The position numbers and the translations under genes are program-made. A stretch of DNA of 64,000 nucleotides from Actinomadura_C alba (GTDB lineage: Bacteria; Actinomycetota; Actinomycetes; Streptosporangiales; Streptosporangiaceae): NCBI RefSeq assembly GCF_039530285.1, contig NZ_BAAAOK010000001.1:1-64000 (forward strand), written 5' to 3'. How positions within the stretch are numbered: position 1 is the stretch's first letter; each line of letters starts with the position of its first letter. The notes beneath the pieces were generated by a model. The model was not told the origin of the DNA. It did no database searches and saw only the letters and a program-made list of their open reading frames with translations. Shown here in pieces: positions 39,601 to 48,854 of this stretch.

Positions 39601-40871
39601 CGGGACGGCGTCACGTTCCAACCGTGGGTCCGGGCCAGGTCGCGCAACGCGTGCCACTGTTCGAAGTCCGAGAACGAATCAGCGTCGCACGGAAGGCCCA
39701 CGAACGGTGGCACGTTCCAGCGGGGTGCCGTGAGGTCCGGAGAGCCGGTGAAGTCGAGCACCTCAGCGATGTTGCGTGCGGCGGCATCGCGCGGTGACAA
39801 CGGCGCGAGCCCCCATCGCCATTCCACCGCCTTGAGCACCGACGTGTGATCGTAGACGCCGTGCGCGACGTGCCCGCGGGTGGCCATGGGCGAGATGACC
39901 AGGCAGGGCACCCGGAATCCGCGCAGCCCCCAGGCGGGATGCCGGTCCGGCGCCGTGGACGGCGCGACATGGTCGAAGAACCCGCCCCACTCGTCATAGT
40001 TGATGATCAGTAATGTCCGCTTCCAGCAGGGGCTGGAGGTGACGGCTTCGTACACCTGGTCGAGGAAGTACTGACCCGCACGGATGTCGGCGTGCGGATG
40101 GTCGTCGGCCGAGGTGCCGCTCGCCTCGTCGATGAACTTCGGGTCCACGAACGACAGTTCGGGAAGGCGGCCCATCGCGCAGTCGAGGAGGAACCGGCGG
40201 TACGGCCGGCTGATCGCCCGGTATCTCCTGCCCCAGATCGCGGTGAAGGGCACGTCGCGGTAGTAGTACCGGCCCGTCAGGCCGGCCGCCGCCAGCCGAT
40301 CCCAGATGGTCGGCAGGGTGGAGACGGTCGTGAAGTTGTGGATCCGGTCGGTCCGCGCGGCGTGCTGGTAGAAACGGTTCGGATAGGTCGGGGCCATGAT
40401 GGCCGAGAAGTAGTGGTCGCACACCGTCCAGTACGGCGCGGCGCCGGCGAAGAACGGCAGGTCCTGCGGCAGGTAGTAGCCGATGGAGTAAACGTCGTTG
40501 AGGCCGGCGCGCAGCCAGCCGTCGCAGGCGCCGTCGTTGTACGCGATCCGGCCGCCCTTGAAGGAGTGGTCCGGGTCCGGATGGCCGCAGCCCTGGGTCT
40601 CCTGCAGATGATGGGTGCTGTACGGCGTGCCGGACCGGTCGAGAAAGGTGAGCCCCGCCTGCCGGCCGTTCGCCTCCGGCAGCCAGCCCAGGAAATGGTC
40701 GAAGGAGCGGTTCTCCATCATCACGACCACTATGTGGTCGACGCCGGACTCCTCGGGCGGCGGCAGCGGGGCGGGACCCGCGTCGGCCCGCGGCGCGCGC
40801 CCGGCCATCGTGAGCGCGAGCGCGGTGGTCGCCGTTCCGGCCAGGAAACCTCGGCGGGAAGAGGTCACCAT
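39594..40871 (-). CDS. Tat-exported phospholipase C-family phosphoesterase
   Basis: The 425-residue product has a Tat signal (SRRGFLAGTATTALALTMAG) and the bacterial phospholipase C/acid phosphatase superfamily motifs HIVVVMMENRSFDHFLGWL, a central PDHSFKG, YDEWGGFFDHVAPS and a late YDHTSVLKAVEWRWGL. Members cleave phosphatidylcholine or other phosphoesters outside the cell. It is a single gene, convergent with dinB, with the usual actinomycete length. Confidence 0.92.
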   Translation of the reverse strand: MVTSSRRGFLAGTATTALALTMAGRAPRADAGPAPLPPPEESGVDHIVVVMMENRSFDHFLGWLPEANGRQAGLTFLDRSGTPYSTHHLQETQGCGHPDPDHSFKGGRIAYNDGACDGWLRAGLNDVYSIGYYLPQDLPFFAGAAPYWTVCDHYFSAIMAPTYPNRFYQHAARTDRIHNFTTVSTLPTIWDRLAAAGLTGRYYYRDVPFTAIWGRRYRAISRPYRRFLLDCAMGRLPELSFVDPKFIDEASGTSADDHPHADIRAGQYFLDQVYEAVTSSPCWKRTLLIINYDEWGGFFDHVAPSTAPDRHPAWGLRGFRVPCLVISPMATRGHVAHGVYDHTSVLKAVEWRWGLAPLSPRDAAARNIAEVLDFTGSPDLTAPRWNVPPFVGLPCDADSFSDFEQWHALRDLARTHGWNVTPSRP

Positions 40872-41017
40872 TCACCTGTATCACCGTGGGTGATCGATCT
40901 GTAGCCACCGGGTGACGAATTCGCCTACCGGTCATCGACCGGTCACCTTCGAAGCGAGACCCGCCGACGACGGCCTCGGCAGCTCGTCCGGCCGGACAGA
41001 ACGTGAGGCGGCGGAGC

Positions 41018-42214
41018 TCAGGCCACGACGGGTTCGGGGTCCGCCGACTTGGCGGGCCGGGGCACCCGCCGCCAGAACGGGATGGCCATGGCGACGAGGA
41101 CGATGCCGAGAAGGCCGGCAAGTGCGAAGGACCAGCGAGTGCCGTGGTCGTCGATGATCGATCCGGTGATGGGGCCCGAGACGGCCAGGCCCAGGGTCAG
41201 GGCAGTGCCGTGCAGGCCCATGGCCTCACCTCTTGCGGTCGCCGGCACCCATTGGCTGAGCGTGTCGATCGTGGTGGACAGGGCGGGTGCGCACAGTGCC
41301 CCCGCCGGGATCAGGGCGAGGCAGAGCAGCTGCCAGCTGCCGACCAGGCCGACGGGCACGGTCAGCGCCGCCATGGCGCCGACCATGAGCAGCGGCGAGA
41401 ATCCCCTGGACAGCGCGCCGTACACGAAGCCCCCGACCAGCGACCAGAAACACCAAAGGCCGATCATCAGGCCGGTCCACCGTTCGGCGCCTTCGGCCTT
41501 GAGGACCGCGACCAGGCTCAGTTCGGTGGCGATCAGCACGAAGGTCGCCGCGAAGGTGATACCGAGCAGGGAGAGCAGCGCGGGGGTCAACCACTGCCGG
41601 CGCGGCACCGCCACGCCCGAGACCTCGTCGTCCTCGGCGCGGGTCGGGGGGTTCAACACCAGCATCGCCACGCCGGAACCCACCATGCCGACCCCGACCG
41701 CGGTCATGGTCCAGCCGCTGCCGAACGCGGCGGCGGAGGCGACCGCGACGGCCGGGCCGATCATGTACGAGATCTCGACGAGCATCGAGTCGAGCGCGAA
41801 ACCGGTGCGGCGCTGCTCGGGCGGGATGGCCGCCGCCATGCACTGGCGGACCACGCCGAACACCGGGAGCGCCAGCACGCCGCTCACGACGGCACCGCCC
41901 AGCAGGACCCAGTACGGCATGAACGGGGCGGACACCCAGAAGGCGAGCTGGGCGGCCGTCGTGATCGCGACCACCGGGCGGAGGCCGTGCCGGTCCACGA
42001 ACCGCCCGGCGACCGGCGCGCCGATGGCGACGCCGACCGTGGCGGCCGCGCCCACCAGCCCCGCCTCGAAGAACCCCAGCTTCAGGCTGTTGACCACGTG
42101 CAGGGTCAGGGTCAGTCCGGCGGCGGTCACCGGGATCCGAGCGACCATCCCGACGAGCAGGAGCGCTCGTACGCCGGGTATCGCCAGCACTCGCCGGTAA
42201 GGCTCGACAGTCAT
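41018..42214 (-). CDS. MFS transporter, probably drug or metabolite efflux
   Basis: The 398-residue product has twelve membrane helices and the MFS loop GRFVDRHGLRPVVAIT after helix 2. No large central loop is present. Substrate cannot be told from sequence; the DHA1-like layout suggests efflux. It is monocistronic, with 145 bases to the phospholipase gene and a long gap upstream (42215-42479) in which I recognise no other gene. Confidence 0.9.
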   Translation of the reverse strand: MTVEPYRRVLAIPGVRALLLVGMVARIPVTAAGLTLTLHVVNSLKLGFFEAGLVGAAATVGVAIGAPVAGRFVDRHGLRPVVAITTAAQLAFWVSAPFMPYWVLLGGAVVSGVLALPVFGVVRQCMAAAIPPEQRRTGFALDSMLVEISYMIGPAVAVASAAAFGSGWTMTAVGVGMVGSGVAMLVLNPPTRAEDDEVSGVAVPRRQWLTPALLSLLGITFAATFVLIATELSLVAVLKAEGAERWTGLMIGLWCFWSLVGGFVYGALSRGFSPLLMVGAMAALTVPVGLVGSWQLLCLALIPAGALCAPALSTTIDTLSQWVPATARGEAMGLHGTALTLGLAVSGPITGSIIDDHGTRWSFALAGLLGIVLVAMAIPFWRRVPRPAKSADPEPVVA

Positions 42215-42479
42215 TTAGTTGCTTACCTCCACCCGGACATTGTGGCACCAGCCACCGACATCGGACACCTCTTGACGGCCGGCTCACGGCCGACGCCGTC
42301 GTCACCGCGTGGATGGACGGGGGCGGAGGCCCGCTCGCCAGCATGCCCTCGACGCGACGGGTGTCCGGGAACGGCGTCGTCCACGAGCGGAATTGTGGCG
42401 TGAGCGGCGCCTCCAACGCCCTGCGTTTCATCGCCATCTATGAGGGCATTGTCGGACAGACTTCAAGGAGGCTACACAA

Positions 42480-42677
42480 ATGCGAATCGGATCGGTCGTG
42501 GTCGTACTGTGGCTGGTCATCGGCTTGGTGGCGGCCGCCCAGCGCGATTATTTGAACGGCAAAGTGGAGGACTGCAACACGGCGGCGACCATTACCGTGA
42601 CCATCTTGGCCGGGCCGCTCAACTACGTGGGGATGAATCCGAAGATCTCCTGCGAGACGCCCCAGCCGAGCAAGTAA
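42480..42677 (+). CDS. Small single-TM protein
   Basis: The 65-residue product starts MRIGSVVVVLWLVIGLVAAA, a membrane helix, followed by a short tail with two cysteines (EDCNTAATITVTILAGPLNY and KISCETPQ). An AAGGAGG ribosome site precedes the ATG by about 9 bases, so translation is likely. Similar tiny membrane proteins are widespread in actinomycetes with unknown function. Confidence 0.7.
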   Translation: MRIGSVVVVLWLVIGLVAAAQRDYLNGKVEDCNTAATITVTILAGPLNYVGMNPKISCETPQPSK

Positions 42678-42701
42678 CGGCTCGCCCCCACACGGCATGG
42701 G

Positions 42702-44789
42702 TCAGTTCGTGAGTTCGGCCGGCATGTCGGTGTGGTGCAGGACCGTGAGAGTGGTGACCGCACGAGTGAGGGCGACGTACAAGCGGGCGAGGCCGCGGGA
42801 CGCCGCCCCGGCGATGCCGGCCGGTTCGATCACGATCACGTGGTCGTACTCCAGCCCCTTCGCGAGGGCCGCGGGTACGACGAGCAGCCGGTGCTCACCG
42901 CCGACGTCGGGGCCGAGCAGCTGATGGCCGAGGCCCGCGTCCGCCAGGGCCCGCGCGTACACGGGGACATCGTCGTCGGGAACGATCAGGCCGATGGACC
43001 CCTCACCGGCCAGCGCCCGACGTGCTGCGGCGACCGCGGCCTCGGAGAGGTCCGGGACCCGCCGCACGGTCAGCGCCTCCGATCCGGGACGCAGGGAGCG
43101 CGGCTCCTCGAGCCCGGGTGCGATCGAGGGCAGGAGGCGGGCGGCGTAGGCGAGCACCGAAGCCGGTACCCGGAAACCGAGCGTGAGCTCGGTGACCTCG
43201 CCGTCCTTGCCGAGATGGCGCAGGACGTCGTGCCAGGAGCGCGCCGAGCAGACGGACGTGCCCTGGGCGAGGTCGCCGAGGACCGTCACCGAACCGGTCG
43301 CGCACCGCCTGCCGACCGCGCGCAGTTGCATGGGCGAGAGGTCCTGTGCCTCGTCGACGACGAGATGACCCACCGACGGCGTCCGGTCGATCAGCCCGTG
43401 CAGCTCGTCCAGGAGTGCCCGGTCGGCGGTGGTCCAGGCGGCCGACCGGTGGGAGCGGTACGGCTTGGACCAGAGGAGCGACTCCTGTTCCCGCTCGCTC
43501 AGGACGCCCTTGGCGGTCGTACGCAGGAAGTCGGCGTCCGAGAGCAGCCGGAACAGCACCTGCTCGGCGCCGAGCCTGGGCCAGACCCGGTCGAGGAGCT
43601 GCTTGACCGGCTTCGACCGGGCGACCGCGTCCTGTACCCGATCGTCGGGCGCCTCGCCGCGCTGCTCCATCCGCACGAGGATCTCGTGGGCGAGCCGCTG
43701 CGCGAAGGCCGCGCGCCCGTTGCCGTAGCGCGTGGTGCCGAGCAACGATGCCGCGATCTCGCGTACCTCGTGGTCGGCCAGCCGGTAGCGGTTGGCACCC
43801 CGGGTGATGGCCAGGCCGTCCTCGGGCTTGCGGACATGCCGCCAGAGCGCCTTGCGAAGGACCTCGGCCATGCGGGCATCGCCTTTGATCGCGGCGGCGC
43901 CGGCGGGCTCATCGGCCGTCGGGACACCGAGGAGGTCGTCGACGGTGGCCTGTTCGACCCGGACCTCGCCGAGCGCGGGCAGCACCGCCGAGATATAGGC
44001 GAGGAAGGCCCGGTTCGGCCCGACGATCAGAACGCCGGAGCGGGACAGCCGCTCCCGGTGCGTGAAGAGCAGGTACGCCGCGCGGTGCAGGCCGACTGCG
44101 GTCTTGCCGGTGCCCGGCGCCCCTTGGACGCAGACGTTCTGCGGCAGGTCCGCGCGGACGATCTCATCCTGCTCCGGCTGGATGGTCGCGACGATGTCGC
44201 GCATCGGCCCGGTGCGGGGCCGCTCGATCTCCTCGGTGAGGAGCGCGGACGGGCCGATGGCGCGGCCGTCGAGCGGCTCGTCCTCGAACGCGGTCAGTTC
44301 ACCGCCCCGAAAGCCGAACCGGCGGCGCCGTCGCCATCCCATCGGGTCGGCCGGGCCGGCCTGGTAGAACGCCCGCGACACGGGAGCGCGCCAATCGAGT
44401 ACCAGCGGGCGCCCCTCCTCGCCATCGTGCACGTGGCGCCGCCCCACGTACATCGTCGCGGGCAGGTCGCCGGCATCGCCCGAGTCCATCCGGCCGAAGA
44501 ACAGCGGGGTGTCGGGATGGTCGGCCAGCGCGGCGACCCGCTGGTCCAACAGCGACTCCAGAAAGTCCCGCGACACCCGGTCGGCGGCCATGTCCGCGGA
44601 CAGCGACCGGGCGTGCTCACGCATCCGCCGGAGCGCCGCCCGCGACTCGGCGAGGTGCGCGCGCTCGGCGGCCAGGTGGGATGCGGCGCCGGTGTCCTGT
44701 GCCGCCTCGTCCTGCGCCGCCGCCTCCCGTGCCACCTCGTCCTGTGCCATCTCGGCCTCGTCCGATGACGGCGCCGGTACTGCGGGCAT
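42702..44789 (-). CDS. HelD-like RNA polymerase recycling helicase
   Basis: The product (695 residues from the ATG at 44789) has a long coiled-coil N-terminus (HLAAERAHLAESRAALRRMR), superfamily 1 Walker A GAPGTGKTAVGLHRAAYLLF at about residue 222, motif II VVDEAQDLSPMQLRAVGRRC and a C-terminal GLEYDHVIVI/LYVALTRAV pair. This matches actinobacterial HelD proteins that pull stalled RNA polymerase off DNA; the Streptomyces relative HelR gives rifamycin tolerance. The ATG follows GGGGGAG by about 7 bases. I could not see a clear rifamycin-associated element upstream. Confidence 0.88.
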   Translation of the reverse strand: MPAVPAPSSDEAEMAQDEVAREAAAQDEAAQDTGAASHLAAERAHLAESRAALRRMREHARSLSADMAADRVSRDFLESLLDQRVAALADHPDTPLFFGRMDSGDAGDLPATMYVGRRHVHDGEEGRPLVLDWRAPVSRAFYQAGPADPMGWRRRRRFGFRGGELTAFEDEPLDGRAIGPSALLTEEIERPRTGPMRDIVATIQPEQDEIVRADLPQNVCVQGAPGTGKTAVGLHRAAYLLFTHRERLSRSGVLIVGPNRAFLAYISAVLPALGEVRVEQATVDDLLGVPTADEPAGAAAIKGDARMAEVLRKALWRHVRKPEDGLAITRGANRYRLADHEVREIAASLLGTTRYGNGRAAFAQRLAHEILVRMEQRGEAPDDRVQDAVARSKPVKQLLDRVWPRLGAEQVLFRLLSDADFLRTTAKGVLSEREQESLLWSKPYRSHRSAAWTTADRALLDELHGLIDRTPSVGHLVVDEAQDLSPMQLRAVGRRCATGSVTVLGDLAQGTSVCSARSWHDVLRHLGKDGEVTELTLGFRVPASVLAYAARLLPSIAPGLEEPRSLRPGSEALTVRRVPDLSEAAVAAARRALAGEGSIGLIVPDDDVPVYARALADAGLGHQLLGPDVGGEHRLLVVPAALAKGLEYDHVIVIEPAGIAGAASRGLARLYVALTRAVTTLTVLHHTDMPAELTN

Positions 44790-44981
44790 GCGAAACTCCC
44801 CCGGGACGGTGATGGGCTGAAGCGACAATGTACAAGGCACCCTGCCGAGGACGGCCGCGGCGCCCGGGACGCGCCTCGATGTTTCGCCGGCCGCCCCGGC
44901 CGGGAGGTACTGGACGGCCGGCTCGCCGAGATTCTGCCGCACCTGCCCAGATCGCCGAACGCGACCACGTGACGACCCGGG

Positions 44982-45776
44982 TCAGCGGCGGGTACGGCGG
45001 CGGAAGAGCCGCACGGCGAGGGTGAACGACACCACCAGCAGGCCTGCCCCCCAGGCCGGGGCGATCCACCCGTCGTCACCGATCGGCGTACCGGTCAGCA
45101 GACCCCGGACCGTCTCGATGATCGGGGTGATCGGCTGGTGCTCGCTGACGACCCGCAGGACCGGCGGCATCGTCGAGGTCGGCACGAACGCGCTGCTGAG
45201 GTAGGGGATGAACAACATGAAGAAGCTCAGCGTGCTCGCCGATTCCGTGCTCTTCGCGATCGCCCCGAGTCCAGCGGCGAGCCAGGACAGCGCGAGCACG
45301 TAGAGCAGCACCAGCCCGATCGCGAGAAGCCAGTCGGTGAGGCCCGCGTTGGGACGGAAGCCCATCGCGACGGCCGCGCCGATGACGATCGAGGTGGACA
45401 GCGCGTTGCGGGTGACGCTCGCGACCACGTGCCCGGTCAGCACGGCGGAGCTGCGGATCGGCATCGAGCGCAACCTGTCGATCATGCCGCTGTTCATGTC
45501 GTCGGCCACGGACATCGCCGTGGACGACGCGCCGTAGCCCGTGCACAGCAGGATGATCCCGGGCACGACGTAGTTGATGTACTCGGTGCCGCTGTCGATG
45601 GCGCCGCCGAAGACGTAGACGAACAACGCCATCATCAGCAGCGGCAGGATGATCGACATGAAGAGGGTGTCGACCTGACGGCGGGTGAGCCGGATACTCC
45701 GGCCGATCATGGTGAGCGAGTCGCTGACGGCGTTGCCGATGCCGCCGTGCGCCATCGGGAGGTCGGTCGAGCTCAC
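44982..45776 (-). CDS. ABC-2 type permease (DrrB-like)
   Basis: The 264-residue product has about six membrane helices and the ABC-2 motif region YVVPGIILLCTGYGASSTAM, followed by LSSAFVPTSTMPPVLRVVSE, as in DrrB/daunorubicin-resistance permeases. The GTG at 45776 overlaps the ATPase stop by GTGA. Together with the ATPase it exports a drug-like compound. The operon is divergent from a TetR gene. Confidence 0.9.
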   Translation of the reverse strand: MSSTDLPMAHGGIGNAVSDSLTMIGRSIRLTRRQVDTLFMSIILPLLMMALFVYVFGGAIDSGTEYINYVVPGIILLCTGYGASSTAMSVADDMNSGMIDRLRSMPIRSSAVLTGHVVASVTRNALSTSIVIGAAVAMGFRPNAGLTDWLLAIGLVLLYVLALSWLAAGLGAIAKSTESASTLSFFMLFIPYLSSAFVPTSTMPPVLRVVSEHQPITPIIETVRGLLTGTPIGDDGWIAPAWGAGLLVVSFTLAVRLFRRRTRR

Positions 45777-46786
45777 TTGAGCGTTCCTTCCGCGTGGAGG
45801 GGGGTGATCGCGTCGGCGTCCGTCGTCGTCGCGTGGGCTGCCGTCGTCGCCCGGCCGTCCGGACGGTGCGCCTGGGTCAGCGTCATGAACACGTCGTCGA
45901 GGGTGGGCCGGTGGGAGGTGACCCGGGCCACCGGTATCCCGGCGGCACGCAGATCGTCCAGCACCAGGTGCAGATGAGCCGCGCTGCCGTCGGACGGAAT
46001 GCCGAGAACGAGGCGGTGCCGATCGGCCAGCGCGCCGATGCCGCCGTACAGGCCGGCGGCGCGGGCGAGATCGGCGTCGTCGTCGAACCCGAGGTCGAGC
46101 CGATCCCCGCCGACCTGTGCCTTCAGTGAGTCCGCGGTACCGGAGGCCGCGACCTTCCCGCCGTCGATGAGCATGATCCGGTCGGCCAGCCGGTCGGCCT
46201 CTTCGAGGTACTGGGTCGTGAGCACGATCGTCGTACCGGTGCGCGCCAGTTCCCTGATCGCCTCCCACATCGTCGTGCGGCTGGCCGGATCGAGGCCTGT
46301 GGTCGGCTCGTCGAGGAAGATCAACCGCGGTGTCGCCACCAGGCTCATGGCCAGGTCGAGGCGCCGGCGCATCCCACCGGAGTAGGTCTTCACCCGCCGG
46401 TCCATCGCGTCGACGAGGTCGAACCGTTCGAGCAGTTCCACCGCCCGGCGACGCGCCCCCGGGCGACCGAGGTGCATGAGACGGCCGATCATGACGAGGT
46501 TCTCCCTGCCGGTCTGCTCGTCGTCGACGGCGGCGCTCTGGCCGGTCAAGCTGATCACCCCGCGTACCCTCGCCGGCTCGCGGACGACGTCATGGCCGGC
46601 GATCGTCACCCGGCCGGCGTCCGGGCGCGACAACGTGGTGAGTATCCGGACGGTGGTCGTCTTCCCCGCGCCGTTCGGCCCGAGCAGCGCGAAGACGGAC
46701 CCCTCCGCCACGCCCAGGTCGATCCCGTCCAGGACCACGGTCGACCCGAAGGCCTTCCGCAGACCGGTCACCTCAACGATCATCAT
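45773..46786 (-). CDS. ABC exporter ATPase (DrrA-like)
   Basis: The 337-residue product has Walker A LLGPNGAGKTTTVRILTTLS, a Q-loop, the signature TYSGGMRRRLDLAMSLVATP, Walker B LIFLDEPTTGLDP and the C-terminal extension of DrrA-type exporters (ITPLHAEGTLK end). The ATG ATG at 46786 faces a TetR gene across a region with two palindromes, indicating repressed expression relieved by the exported compound. Confidence 0.93.
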   Translation of the reverse strand: MMIVEVTGLRKAFGSTVVLDGIDLGVAEGSVFALLGPNGAGKTTTVRILTTLSRPDAGRVTIAGHDVVREPARVRGVISLTGQSAAVDDEQTGRENLVMIGRLMHLGRPGARRRAVELLERFDLVDAMDRRVKTYSGGMRRRLDLAMSLVATPRLIFLDEPTTGLDPASRTTMWEAIRELARTGTTIVLTTQYLEEADRLADRIMLIDGGKVAASGTADSLKAQVGGDRLDLGFDDDADLARAAGLYGGIGALADRHRLVLGIPSDGSAAHLHLVLDDLRAAGIPVARVTSHRPTLDDVFMTLTQAHRPDGRATTAAHATTTDADAITPLHAEGTLK

Positions 46787-46805
46787 CGTCCCCCTCGACA
46801 GAAAA

Positions 46806-46843
46806 TAGCGTATGAGACACGCTAATGAGCGTACTTCATACGC
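46806..46843. promoter_or_regulatory. TetR operator pair
   Basis: TAGCGT-ATGAGAC-ACGCTA (46806-46824) and GCGTA-CTTCA-TACGC (46829-46843) are perfect inverted repeats sharing a GCGTA core, between the divergent ABC exporter and TetR genes. This is the expected place for TetR binding to control both. Confidence 0.75.
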
Positions 46844-46888
46844 AGTATCTTGGAAACCCTAGTATTGCCAGCGGAGACGGGAGTGCGG

Positions 46889-47647
46889 ATGAGCGACGAG
46901 ACGGACCTGCCGCCGCGGGTGGTCCTGCTGTGGGGCCTGAACGACGCGCCACGCCGGGGTCCGAAGGCCTCGCTCACGGTGGGCGACATCACCCGCGCCG
47001 CGGTCGAGGTGGCCGACGCCGAAGGGCTCGGCGCGGTGTCGATGGCCAGAGTCGCCGCCCAGCTCGGCAACGCCACGATGGCGCTGTACCGCCATGTGAA
47101 GAGCAAGGACGAGCTGCTCCAGCTGATGTCGGACGCGGCGATGGAGAGCCCGCCGGACCTACCAGAGGGCGGTGACTGGCGGGAGGGGCTGACGCTGTGG
47201 GTGACCGAGGTGCTGACCGTGCTGCGACGGCATCCGTGGTGCGCGCAGATCCCGATCTCCGGTCCGCCGGTCGGCCCGCACAACCTCGCGTGGTTCGACC
47301 GCGCGCTGGACGCCCTGTCCGGTACCGGCCTGAGCGAGGAGGAGAAGGTCGGCGTCGTGATGGGGCTGCTGACCTACGTGCAAGGCGAGATGCGGCTGAG
47401 CCTCGAGCTCGCCGCCGCGTACGCGGAGAACCCGGAGGCGTTCGGCCGCCAGTACGGCAGGGCCCTGACGAGCGTGGTCGACCCCCGGCGGCTCCCCGCC
47501 CTCAGCAGGGTGGTCGAGGCCGGCGTGTTCGACGCCGAGTCGTTGTACGCCGAGGAGGAGTACGACGACTTCGCCCTCGGGCTGACCCTCTATCTCGACG
47601 GCCTCGCCGCCTTCATCGCCCGGCGCTCCGGCCTGCCGGACTCCTGA
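46889..47647 (+). CDS. TetR-family regulator of the ABC exporter
   Basis: The 252-residue product has an N-terminal HTH (DITRAAVEVADAEGLGAVSM then ARVAAQLGNATMALYRHVKS) and a TetR C-terminal ligand domain (LTYVQGEMRLSLELAAAYAE). The ATG at 46889 (MSDETDLPPRVVLLWG) looks right; an open frame reaches 46850. It is divergent from the DrrAB-like operon, with two palindromes in between, so it most likely represses that operon. Confidence 0.9.
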   Translation: MSDETDLPPRVVLLWGLNDAPRRGPKASLTVGDITRAAVEVADAEGLGAVSMARVAAQLGNATMALYRHVKSKDELLQLMSDAAMESPPDLPEGGDWREGLTLWVTEVLTVLRRHPWCAQIPISGPPVGPHNLAWFDRALDALSGTGLSEEEKVGVVMGLLTYVQGEMRLSLELAAAYAENPEAFGRQYGRALTSVVDPRRLPALSRVVEAGVFDAESLYAEEEYDDFALGLTLYLDGLAAFIARRSGLPDS

Positions 47648-47702
47648 CGGGGGGCGGTGACACCGGCTTCAGGGGCCGCCAAGTCTCGGCGCCCCGTCGG
47701 GT

Positions 47703-48740
47703 TCAGTCTTGGGTGCGATTGTTGGTTCTGCGTGCGATGGCGGCCGCTCGGTGCGCTGCTGTGAGCGCCGCCACCGCCACCGCCGCCGGCACCAGCAGCG
47801 CACCCAGGGAGGTAAGGGCTTCAGCGAGGCCCTCCCAGCGGGCCGGGGAGCCCAGGAAGCCGAGGCCTACGCCGCGCTGCCCCTGCGGCGGCCACGGCCA
47901 CCGCTGGAACAACGGCCACAGCAGGCGCCCCAGCGGCACGATCAGCACCATGCCGGACACGCCCGCCGATATCGCCGCGACCGCGGTCAGGCCCTGACCG
48001 GCGGCCCAGCGGGTGTGCACCTCGATCAGTGCCGCCACCGCTGCGGCGGCCAGCGCGATGACCGGCAGCCGCACCGACGGCTCCACCGGCAGCTGCGACA
48101 GATGATCACCTGCCCAGTAGGCGACGATCGCGAGCACCGACATCACCATCACCACGCCCTCCGCCGACCCTGGCGGCGCAGGCGACCTCGGCTCCTTCCG
48201 CCGGGCCGCTCGGGCGAGGACGACCGCCATCGCGACGCCGATCACGACGGCGGCCATGCACGCCCAGTCGGAGATCCTGGCGAGCACCGGATTCGGCTGC
48301 ATCGACAGTTGCCCGAACGGCGAGGTCAGCGCTTGGCGCACCCAGGAGCCGAACGCGAACCCTTCGTACACAGGCAGACGCTCGAACATCGCCACCACGT
48401 GCGCCGCGGCCGGCAGGAGCGCCGCCGTCATCGCACCACCAAGACGGCTCCGCCTGATGAGGACCACAACCGCGATCGCGGATCCGGTGATCACCAGCGG
48501 GGCGGGAACCCGATCCCAGTGCTCGATGGAGTCCGACACCTGCACCCGGATCGCGTGGGCGATGGCGCAGGCCAGGCCGGAGACCGCCACCGCCAGCTGT
48601 GCCCGGGCCATGACCAGCGACACGGCGAGGCCGGACCGGGCCGGAAGTGGCGATGGCGATGTGTTCACAGATGCCTTCCCGGGCTCGGGTATGGTGGCTT
48701 GTCCTTCTGTTTCAGCGCCGAAGCCGCCGACCGTGATCAT
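47703..48740 (-). CDS. Multi-pass membrane protein of unknown function
   Basis: The 345-residue product has about eight membrane helices with alanine/valine-rich segments and no recognisable motif. The N-terminal about 25 residues (through EPGKASVNTSPSPL) are polar, and a GTG at about 48668 is a possible alternative start. It is a single gene between the TetR gene and an MFS operon. I cannot suggest a function. Confidence 0.65.
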   Translation of the reverse strand: MITVGGFGAETEGQATIPEPGKASVNTSPSPLPARSGLAVSLVMARAQLAVAVSGLACAIAHAIRVQVSDSIEHWDRVPAPLVITGSAIAVVVLIRRSRLGGAMTAALLPAAAHVVAMFERLPVYEGFAFGSWVRQALTSPFGQLSMQPNPVLARISDWACMAAVVIGVAMAVVLARAARRKEPRSPAPPGSAEGVVMVMSVLAIVAYWAGDHLSQLPVEPSVRLPVIALAAAAVAALIEVHTRWAAGQGLTAVAAISAGVSGMVLIVPLGRLLWPLFQRWPWPPQGQRGVGLGFLGSPARWEGLAEALTSLGALLVPAAVAVAALTAAHRAAAIARRTNNRTQD

Positions 48741-48854
48741 CCTGCCGGGTGTCGGCCGGTATGTCGCAATGGAACGAGAACCTGGCGCATGACCTAGACC
48801 GGACGTATGCCTGTTCCCCTTCGCGCCGATCCATCCGCATCAGGTTCGTTGAGG

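Noticed and set aside
40911..42403. Long forward frames over the MFS gene
   Set aside because: Antisense shadows of a 12-TM transporter gene; translations are Arg/Gly/His-rich without domains.
42732..44768. 678-codon forward frame opposite the HelD-like gene
   Set aside because: Very long but antisense to conserved helicase motifs; such shadows are common at this GC content.
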